11,625 bases of DNA from Acidobacteriaceae bacterium (GTDB lineage: Bacteria > Acidobacteriota > Terriglobia > Terriglobales > Acidobacteriaceae): NCBI GenBank assembly GCA_003162255.1, contig PMMJ01000380.1, positions 36,537 through 48,161 on the forward strand. The letters are read 5' to 3'. Position 1 is the first letter of the stretch. Every line of letters starts with the position of its first letter. The position numbers and the translations under genes were made by a program. The notes beneath the pieces were generated by a model that saw nothing but the letters and a program-made list of their open reading frames with translations, was not told the DNA's origin and did not search any database. Below are positions 6,684-11,625 of the stretch, one piece after another.

Positions 6684-7514
6684 TCACCAGCAACTCCTAC
6701 CACCATCCACCACGAGATTCGTGCCCGTCATATATGACGATGCGTCCGAACATAGAAACACAATGGCACCCTGATATTCGCTAATCGCAGCCATGCGTCC
6801 AAGTGGGATCAGGGTTGTCAAGCGAGCAACAAAATCTTCCGGCTGGCCGTTGTACACGCCACCAGGCGAAATGGCATTGACGCGTACCTTTTTGTCGGCC
6901 CAGTAGCTGGCCAGATATCGCGTTAGACCCACCAGCGCTGACTTTACTACCGAATAGGTCACGGGCTTGACGGGCTGCATTTGCTCCGGCACATCGGGCT
7001 GCCGGTAGATGCGCTGATCGGGAGCGATCAGCGCGAGATCCGACGCCACGTTTACGATGACTCCGCCGCCGTTGCTGGCCATGTGACTTCCAAACACTTT
7101 ACTGCACAGGAAAGCGCCGGTCAGGCCTACGGCAATGTCCGCTTCCCACTGCGTCAAAGGAAAATTCTCCAGCCGCGAGAAGTTAACCTCTGTGCTGGCC
7201 TCCATCTTGGGATTGTTAGCCGCGTTGTTGACAAGGATATCGAGACGTCCGAAGCGGGCCAGGATCTCGGCGCGCAGCGCTTCAATTTCCGGCTGCTTGG
7301 TTATGTCCGCAGCGCAGCCGATTGCCCTAACACCATACTCGTGCGACAGTGCGGCCGCTTTTTCGCTGGCGCCCTGCCGTTGAATGTCGACCAGGACCGG
7401 GATGCCGCCCGCGGCCGCAATCGCTCGGGCGTGTTGCTCGCCGAGCAGTCCCGCACCACCCGTAATTACGGCAACGCGCCCGGATAAGTCAAAGAGATTC
7501 CCACGCTCTGTCAT
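6684..7514 (-). CDS. Short-chain dehydrogenase/reductase, PtmA-like
   Basis: A classical SDR of 276 residues from ATG 7514. It has the cofactor loop TGGAGLLG (18-25), Asp43 at the end of strand beta-2 (suggesting NAD rather than NADP), NNAAN (96-100), catalytic Ser158, and Tyr187/Lys191 in YSVVK. It ends in the usual TGTNLVVDGG segment. The spacing from Ser158 to Tyr187 is about 29 residues rather than the common ~13, so there is an insertion of about 15 residues at the active-site rim (164-184, rich in Pro and Gln). From memory, similar proteins are called flagellin modification protein A (PtmA) in Campylobacter, where PtmA works with the Gfo/Idh protein PtmF; here a Gfo/Idh gene lies directly upstream. 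ATG 7514 follows the upstream stop by 14 nt. A longer start at 7598 lies within the Gfo/Idh gene. The substrate is unknown. Confidence 0.9.
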   Translation of the reverse strand: MTERGNLFDLSGRVAVITGGAGLLGEQHARAIAAAGGIPVLVDIQRQGASEKAAALSHEYGVRAIGCAADITKQPEIEALRAEILARFGRLDILVNNAANNPKMEASTEVNFSRLENFPLTQWEADIAVGLTGAFLCSKVFGSHMASNGGGVIVNVASDLALIAPDQRIYRQPDVPEQMQPVKPVTYSVVKSALVGLTRYLASYWADKKVRVNAISPGGVYNGQPEDFVARLTTLIPLGRMAAISEYQGAIVFLCSDASSYMTGTNLVVDGGRSCW

Positions 7515-7528
7515 ACTTTCTCGATTCT

Positions 7529-8566
7529 TCAGGAAACCTCCACCACACGGCCGGTTGCGATCGATTCCTTCGCGGCCAGCGCCAGTTTGAGGCTCCACAT
7601 ACCATCACCCAAGTCAACCACTGGTTTGGTCCGCGTTTTCACACAGTCAAGAAAATGCTGCATCTCAAGGATGAACAGTTGATTGCGGTCCAGTTGCTCG
7701 CAAGCGAACCGATCCGCTACGTTTCCTTCGACGCCATACAGGGTGACCGAAAGCGTTGGGAAATCGAGGATGGCTTTGCCCGCGTCCCCTATCACCTCAC
7801 ACTGCCGCTGCGGCGGTCGCTGCAAATAGTCCTGCTGCAAGTGGACGGGAAGTGGCCTTCCAGCGAACTCGCACTCCATCAGTGTGCTGGCTACATCCTC
7901 AACGTCGATCTCAAGATTACTCCAGTGCCCGCCGATTGAGAACAAACGCTTCGCCTTGCCGAACAAGGAGTAGAGATAGTCGAACTCGTGAATCTGCGAG
8001 AGTATTACACCGCCGCCCAAGTCTGCCCGAGCGGCATAGCCCTGCCGGTAATCTTCATAACGATGAAAGCCGGGCAGGTATTCACCTACCGTGGCGCGGA
8101 CTGCAAGCAGGTTGCCAAGCAGACCTTTTTCCACGATCTCCCGCAGGCGCAGAAAGCAAGGATGGAAACGATACTGATAACCAACCATGACGACCCGGGC
8201 CTGCTTCTCAACCAAAGCTTGCAGTTCGGGCAGACCTGCCACGCTGTCCGATAGCGGCTTTTCTACAAAGAGATCACAGCCGCCACGAACGCAAGCTAAC
8301 GCCACAGGAACATGCAAGCCGCTGGGGTTACAGATAAATGCGATGTCAGGCTTTTCCTCCAGCGCCAACTCCAAGTCAGCAAAGACGCGGACCCGATACT
8401 CTCGCTCGACGTCGCGGTCCCCGTCAATTTGCATAGTGGGAGTAATCACATGGGAAAGCTTTCGGACGCGATAGGCAAGTATCTCAACGTCATCGCCAAG
8501 CAGCGCGCGTAGATTTCGCAGATGTCGCTGTCCGATGCTCCCTAGTCCGATGATCAATATCTTCAT
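7529..8566 (-). CDS. Gfo/Idh/MocA family NAD(P)-dependent sugar oxidoreductase
   Basis: A 345-residue oxidoreductase acting on a sugar or cyclitol hydroxyl or ketone. The N-terminal Rossmann motif is GLGSIGQRH (7-15). The family signature VEKPL is at 101-105, with Lys103 as the conserved catalytic lysine. The C-terminal catalytic segment is GGGVILSQIHEFDYL (185-199), with His193 and Asp196. Many relatives have GGG-xxx-D-xG-xH; here Ser190 takes the place of that Asp, so this branch is atypical there. The start is ATG 8566, 8 nt after the stop of the TIM-barrel gene, with only a weak ribosome site (GAG within the gap), consistent with coupled translation. Relatives include inositol dehydrogenases (IolG) and PtmF-type nucleotide-sugar enzymes. 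The operon context favours a biosynthetic step, but the substrate cannot be named. Confidence 0.92.
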   Translation of the reverse strand: MKILIIGLGSIGQRHLRNLRALLGDDVEILAYRVRKLSHVITPTMQIDGDRDVEREYRVRVFADLELALEEKPDIAFICNPSGLHVPVALACVRGGCDLFVEKPLSDSVAGLPELQALVEKQARVVMVGYQYRFHPCFLRLREIVEKGLLGNLLAVRATVGEYLPGFHRYEDYRQGYAARADLGGGVILSQIHEFDYLYSLFGKAKRLFSIGGHWSNLEIDVEDVASTLMECEFAGRPLPVHLQQDYLQRPPQRQCEVIGDAGKAILDFPTLSVTLYGVEGNVADRFACEQLDRNQLFILEMQHFLDCVKTRTKPVVDLGDGMWSLKLALAAKESIATGRVVEVS

Positions 8567-8574
8567 CAGTTCGC

Positions 8575-9408
8575 TCAGAAAACGAAACCCGCTGCCTGCA
8601 ACTGGCTCAGCACAAATTCCCGGTTATGCCGAACCCATGCAAGCTCTTTCCCAGCTTCGCCACGCGCAGCCTCCATTACAAAGTCTCCCTTGTATCCGAT
8701 TTTGTGCAGATGGGAGAGCAAAACCGGAATTTCCGCATTGCCTGTTCCAAGGGGAACCGTTCCACCGCCACGAATCCGGTCTTTTATATGTACGCCACCG
8801 ATTCGGTCGCCATAGGCCGCCATCTCTTCGCGCACTTCGTAGCCAAGAGAAGCGCTGTTTCCGGAATCGTAGTTCACCTTCACCTGTGGCAATTTGGCCA
8901 AGAGCATGGTGAGGCGGTGCGGATCGAGCGATGTCTCCAAGTCTAACTCGATACCGGACTTCCCGGCGTGTGTAAGAGCGCGACGCATTACTTGTACAAC
9001 CTGCAGCTCCTCGGCATCGCTCTCAATCTTCGAATTGTCCAAGAATGGGAGAACAACACGGTGAATGCCAGCCAGCCGGCAACGATCAAGGAGCCACAGT
9101 AGTTTATTGACTCTCTCTTCCTGTTCCGCCGCGACGGCCTTCGCGAGCGGACGCGCCATAAAGTAGTCCGCGCACAGGGAAACGACAGCGATATTGTATT
9201 TCTCAGACAGCTGGCGCATCTCCGCTCGACCACTATCGGTGCCGATCGGGTTTTCACTCTCGCTGATGGAGTCGTATATCCACTCGATCGCGTCCACGTG
9301 GGCCGCTGCCGCCAGGGCAAATTCTTCTCTCCAATGCTTGCTGGGAAAGGACTGATGGCGTCCTTCAACAGGTGGCAAAAGTCGGCCCTGCATGACCGCA
9401 ATTCGCAT
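8575..9408 (-). CDS. Xylose-isomerase-like TIM barrel sugar isomerase/epimerase
   Basis: A 277-residue protein of the AP-endonuclease-2/xylose-isomerase TIM-barrel family (hexulose isomerases, tagatose epimerases, inosose dehydratase IolE). Four residues suited to bind the divalent metal are in the expected order: Glu158 in LDLET, Asp181 in NYDSGN, His207 in GGVHIKD and Glu246 in VMEAARG. The start MRIAVMQGRLLPP is typical, and no signal peptide is visible, so it is cytoplasmic. ATG 9408 lies 5 nt after the upstream stop with a very strong ribosome site formed by the last glutamate codons of the ThDP gene. It probably isomerises, epimerises or dehydrates a free or phosphorylated sugar feeding the Gfo/Idh and SDR enzymes next to it. 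Family membership is secure; the reaction is inference. Confidence 0.9.
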   Translation of the reverse strand: MRIAVMQGRLLPPVEGRHQSFPSKHWREEFALAAAAHVDAIEWIYDSISESENPIGTDSGRAEMRQLSEKYNIAVVSLCADYFMARPLAKAVAAEQEERVNKLLWLLDRCRLAGIHRVVLPFLDNSKIESDAEELQVVQVMRRALTHAGKSGIELDLETSLDPHRLTMLLAKLPQVKVNYDSGNSASLGYEVREEMAAYGDRIGGVHIKDRIRGGGTVPLGTGNAEIPVLLSHLHKIGYKGDFVMEAARGEAGKELAWVRHNREFVLSQLQAAGFVF

Positions 9409-9413
9409 GAATG

Positions 9414-11228
9414 TTACTCCTCCTCCACAGGGATCAACATGTTCGAAAGAAATTCCTCGCGCGAGAGGAACGGGTAAAGATCTTCCAACGGCTTGGAGAC
9501 AAACGATCCATCCGGCCGTTGCATGGAGGAAAGTCGCGGACCGCGGGACTCATCGGGAATAATGAACGTATCGCAAACCAGCGGTCCGCCACGGTTAAGC
9601 ACTCGCCGCAGATCGGCGCGGAGATCGGATTGATCGCGGATGACGTCGGTCTGCAACCCATAAGCCTGGGCGACCTTGGTGATATCTGGTAGAGTTTGCC
9701 CTGTTTCGGGGCTGCACCCGATCCGCGGTGCGCCAAAGAAGTTCGTCTGCGAAGCCCGAATGGAAGCATAACCGTCATTGTTCAACACAAAGAACGTGAT
9801 GGGTAGCCTAAGCCGTGAAACAGTTTCCAGTTCCTGGATGTTGAATTGAAAACCTCCATCGCCATCTACGCACACTACCGGGCGGCGGCCGTTTGCCATG
9901 CAGACCCCAATGGAAGCGGCGATGCCGTATCCCATGGCTCCCAACGCCGTGGTATGAAACACCCTCTGCCCGGTCTTGACCCGCAACGCCAGCAGGAAGA
10001 GTTCAATCGCGCTGCCCGAACTCCCTGAAACAATGGGAGTGTTCCCCGGCAGCACGTCCTGAAGCGCTTCTGCCAGGTGATACATGCTGACTCGCCCTTC
10101 GGGCTTGCGATGTTCAGGCTGGATGACGGGATAGCGGTTCTTCCAATCCGCACAGCGCTGCTTCCAGGGCGACCGATCCTTTCGCTGAAACTCCGACTTG
10201 CGGCGAAGCAGGGCGCGAATAAACTCGCCTGCGTCAGCCTGCACCTTTGTCTGAATAGAATCGCCCATCTTGGCCAGTTCGAAGGGATCAATGTCAACCA
10301 TCACCTTGTGAGCGGCACGGGCAAATCGCTCTGGAGAGTAGCCCGTGATCACGCGATCCAAGCGCGCGCCCAGCGCGAGCAGGAAATCTGAATTCTGAAC
10401 AGCAAAGTTTGCGCCGCGCGGTGCAAGAGAGCCGGGACGACCGACAAATAAGGGATGGTCGTCGGCAATCAGATCGATCGCGAGCCACGTCGACTCGACC
10501 GGTATGTCAAGCGCTTCGACCAGTTCCAGAAACTCCTTTTCCGCACGCGCCAATCGAATGCCGTTGCCTGCCAGAAGCATGGGCCGCTCGGACCTATTCA
10601 ATGCGCGGATCGTTTCCCCGACGAGGGCGTCCATGTCTATTTGTGAAGGAACTTCGCACTCGGACGGATCGAAGCCGCGTAGGGTTTCCGGGTCGATGGG
10701 GCTAGCCTGTACGTCGAGCGGAATATCAATCCAAACAGGACCCGGACGACCCGATTTTGCAAGATGAAGTGCCTTCTCCATGTGGTAGCGGATCGAGCCG
10801 GGATCGTCGATCGTTATCGCGTACTTGGTCAGGGGGCGGACAATCGAAACGATATCAACCTCCTGCATTCCAACTTGGCGAACACCCAGCGGCATTCCAT
10901 CGGGCGCAAACATACGGTCCGCCCGTTTCACCTGACCAGAGAGAAACAGGCACGGCGTTGAATCCAGCCAGGCGCCGGCCAGGCCGGTGATCGCATTTGT
11001 GCTACCCGGACCAGTAGTCACCAGCGCCACGCCGAGATGATTGGTCGCCTTCGAGTAATTCTCTGCTGCAATTGCGCTGGCCTGCTCGTGCAGATTGCAA
11101 ACGAAATCAACCCCGCTACAGCGGCTGAGGGACTCGTTGAGATGCATGGCCCCGCCGCCGGGTACCAGAAAGACATGTTGCACACCGCTGTCTGCGACGA
11201 GGCGAAAAACATAATCCGAAAGCTTCAT
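9414..11228 (-). CDS. ThDP-dependent acetolactate-synthase-like enzyme
   Basis: A 604-residue thiamine diphosphate enzyme of the acetohydroxyacid synthase superfamily, probably cytoplasmic. Domain order is an N-terminal PYR domain (about 1-170) with catalytic Glu48 in NLHEQAS and the VPGGGAMHL loop; a central FAD/regulatory-type domain (about 190-330); and a C-terminal PP domain with the GDG motif at 456-458 and Asn483/Asn484, the Mg-ThDP site. A C-terminal tail after PDESRGP includes RPDGSFVSKPLEDLYPFL. No small regulatory subunit (IlvN) lies nearby, and the neighbours are sugar enzymes, so it is unlikely to be the branched-chain amino acid enzyme. Known sugar-locus relatives include YerE, which adds a two-carbon unit to CDP-4-keto-3,6-dideoxyglucose, and IolD of inositol breakdown. 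ATG 11228 is supported by a stop three codons upstream in frame and GGAG 11 nt upstream. It is first in its operon. The reaction is inference. Confidence 0.92.
   Translation of the reverse strand: MKLSDYVFRLVADSGVQHVFLVPGGGAMHLNESLSRCSGVDFVCNLHEQASAIAAENYSKATNHLGVALVTTGPGSTNAITGLAGAWLDSTPCLFLSGQVKRADRMFAPDGMPLGVRQVGMQEVDIVSIVRPLTKYAITIDDPGSIRYHMEKALHLAKSGRPGPVWIDIPLDVQASPIDPETLRGFDPSECEVPSQIDMDALVGETIRALNRSERPMLLAGNGIRLARAEKEFLELVEALDIPVESTWLAIDLIADDHPLFVGRPGSLAPRGANFAVQNSDFLLALGARLDRVITGYSPERFARAAHKVMVDIDPFELAKMGDSIQTKVQADAGEFIRALLRRKSEFQRKDRSPWKQRCADWKNRYPVIQPEHRKPEGRVSMYHLAEALQDVLPGNTPIVSGSSGSAIELFLLALRVKTGQRVFHTTALGAMGYGIAASIGVCMANGRRPVVCVDGDGGFQFNIQELETVSRLRLPITFFVLNNDGYASIRASQTNFFGAPRIGCSPETGQTLPDITKVAQAYGLQTDVIRDQSDLRADLRRVLNRGGPLVCDTFIIPDESRGPRLSSMQRPDGSFVSKPLEDLYPFLSREEFLSNMLIPVEEE
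9417..9426 (-). promoter_or_regulatory. Strong ribosome binding site inside the ThDP gene end
   Basis: On the minus strand the terminal Glu-Glu-Glu codons form GGAGGAGGAG just before the TAA stop. The site is 8 nt from ATG 9408 and so sets the start of the TIM-barrel gene, coupling its translation to that of the ThDP enzyme. Confidence 0.7.
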
Positions 11229-11320
11229 TGCTGATCAGGCTCCATTCGGGCTCCAACACTGAATGTTCTGCGACTCATCAAATGTGCGAAAAACTGCAAG
11301 AACTCTTGATCATATCGCAT
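11225..11320 (-). CDS. Possible 31-codon leader ORF coupled to the ThDP gene
   Basis: A small reading frame begins ATGCGATATGATC on the minus strand and ends in TGA overlapping the ThDP start as ATGA (11225-11228), the same arrangement as true gene pairs in this locus. A purine-rich GGGGGAGGAG abuts it upstream, but the spacing to ATG 11320 is nearly zero. The spacing fits ATG 11313 better, which gives only an 11-codon peptide in another frame. The peptide (starting MRYDQEFLQFF, ending ARMEPDQQ) is not recognised. It could be a leader, the remnant of a lost gene, or chance. Confidence is low. Confidence 0.25.
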   Translation of the reverse strand: MRYDQEFLQFFAHLMSRRTFSVGARMEPDQQ

Positions 11321-11330
11321 CTCCTCCCCC
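11321..11330 (-). promoter_or_regulatory. Shine-Dalgarno-like GGGGGAGGAG upstream of the ThDP gene
   Basis: This is the strongest ribosome-site-like sequence in the intergenic region, but it lies over 90 nt from the ThDP start. It therefore points to translation of a small upstream frame (ATG 11313, 7 nt away, or ATG 11320) or has no role. Confidence 0.3.
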
Positions 11331-11351
11331 AATCTGCCCGGCTGCGTTTCA

Positions 11352-11386
11352 GCCCTGTTCTTGATATGTGTCCTAAAGAGCAGGGC
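11352..11386. repeat. Inverted repeat, 11 bp arms, 13 nt loop
   Basis: The left arm GCCCTGTTCTT (11352-11362) pairs with the right arm AAGAGCAGGGC (11376-11386) over 11 positions, one of them a G-U wobble in RNA read on the plus strand. No T-run follows the stem on either strand, so it is not a typical intrinsic terminator. It may be an operator or a leader hairpin. It lies 58 nt before the gtrA-like start and about 120 nt before the ThDP start. Confidence 0.5.
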
Positions 11387-11392
11387 GGAACT

Positions 11393-11402
11393 GAACATGT
11401 TC
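11393..11402. repeat. Perfect palindrome GAACATGTTC, operator candidate
   Basis: This perfect 10 bp palindrome lies within ACTGAACATGTTCT (11390-11403). A shortened copy, ACTGAATGTTCT at 11258-11269, lacks only the central CA and sits close to the ThDP start. One element near each divergent gene would suit a shared regulator, but two imperfectly matched copies may be chance. Confidence 0.3.
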
Positions 11403-11444
11403 TACTATTTGTGAGGGATTTTGCTTGTGTAATGATGTAAAGAG

Positions 11445-11625
11445 ATGAGCGTCTCAGATTTTGCCAACAAATGGAGCACGAAACTGGCGGGCCACATTCC
11501 GCCCGGCCAGTTCGGGCGATACCTGCTGGTGGGTGCCTGGAATACCTTGTTCGGTTACGGATCGTTCGCGTTTTTCACCGCGATTCTGAGCCCGGTGATT
11601 CCGCACAGTTATATCGTCGCCTCAG
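11445..11625 (+). CDS. GtrA-family membrane protein, 3' end cut by window
   Basis: An open frame from ATG 11445 runs off the right edge, giving 60 residues. After a short polar N-terminus it reads RYLLVGAWNTLFGYGSFAFF (26-45), the conserved first membrane helix of GtrA-like proteins. A second hydrophobic segment begins near SYIVAS. GtrA proteins are small four-helix membrane proteins thought to flip polyprenyl-phosphate-linked sugars for O-antigen or teichoic acid glycosylation. This fits a polysaccharide locus. The start is supported by AAAGAG directly upstream, though the spacing is short, and by the RYLLVG helix following a short N-terminus. The gene is divergent from the ThDP operon and may begin a third transcription unit. 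The short visible length limits certainty. Confidence 0.8.
   Translation, partial: MSVSDFANKWSTKLAGHIPPGQFGRYLLVGAWNTLFGYGSFAFFTAILSPVIPHSYIVAS

Larger units (their letters stand above)
11229..11444. promoter_or_regulatory. Divergent promoter region between ThDP operon and gtrA-like gene
   Basis: This 216 bp region is the only place in the window where two transcription units diverge, so promoters for both should lie here. It is visibly more AT-rich near 11400-11444. I could not find a -35/-10 pair with good spacing on either strand and do not name one. It contains the inverted repeat at 11352-11386 and the palindrome at 11393-11402, described separately. Confidence 0.55.

Noticed and set aside
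6043..6774. Plus-strand frame of 243 codons opposite the methyltransferase
   Set aside because: Arg/His/Pro-rich sequence with no domain; it lies wholly over the intact methyltransferase and the SDR end.
9414..11228. ThDP enzyme as housekeeping IlvB acetolactate synthase
   Set aside because: No ilvN or ilvC beside it, a different C-terminal tail, and a sugar-enzyme operon context.
11393..11402. GAACATGTTC as a LexA box
   Set aside because: Known Gram-positive and alphaproteobacterial LexA boxes have wider spacing between GAAC and GTTC (4 or 7 nt); here it is 2, and the locus has no damage-response gene.

Overview
The window is an 11.6 kb piece of a bacterial surface-polysaccharide (O-antigen or capsule type) nucleotide-sugar locus. 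It is densely packed with intact genes. No RNA gene, insertion sequence, CRISPR array or attachment site could be recognised. The base composition looks moderately GC-rich by eye (not computed). CDP-dideoxyhexose enzymes, a nonulosonate-type synthase and a GtrA-like membrane protein suggest a Gram-negative-type envelope. The taxon cannot be fixed from this sequence; Acidobacteriota or a deltaproteobacterial lineage are only weak guesses.

Region 1 (1-4397, plus strand) is a tightly coupled operon entering from the left edge. It holds glucose-1-phosphate cytidylyltransferase (5'-truncated by the window), a CDP-glucose 4,6-dehydratase-like SDR, the PLP/[2Fe-2S] 3-dehydrase RfbH, a NeuB-family synthase without the usual C-terminal SAF domain, and a KdsC-type HAD phosphatase. 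Each start overlaps the preceding stop. After a 91 bp gap comes an FkbM methyltransferase (4489-5460). The first three genes make CDP-4-keto-3,6-dideoxyglucose precursors. The next two look like a condense-then-dephosphorylate pair making a nonulosonic or related ulosonic acid.

Region 2 (5483-11228, minus strand) is a second, convergent operon of five genes with 5-14 bp gaps. In transcription order they are an acetolactate-synthase-like ThDP enzyme, a xylose-isomerase-like TIM barrel protein, a Gfo/Idh/MocA oxidoreductase, a classical SDR, and a three-domain methyltransferase of the sugar C-methyltransferase type. The fold set ThDP enzyme + AP-endonuclease-2 TIM barrel + Gfo/Idh parallels IolD/IolE/IolG of inositol catabolism, but here it sits in an anabolic sugar locus. 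One testable idea is that the ThDP enzyme builds a branched sugar on the CDP-4-keto-3,6-dideoxyhexose made by region 1, as YerE does for yersiniose.

Region 3 (11229-11444) is a divergent intergenic region with an 11 bp-stem inverted repeat, a perfect 10 bp palindrome and a related motif near the minus-strand operon. It also holds a possible 31-codon leader ORF that overlaps the ThDP start by ATGA. A GtrA-family membrane protein begins at 11445 and runs off the right edge. No glycosyltransferase, polymerase, CMP-sugar synthetase or E3 reductase for RfbH lies in the window, so the pathway must continue outside it.
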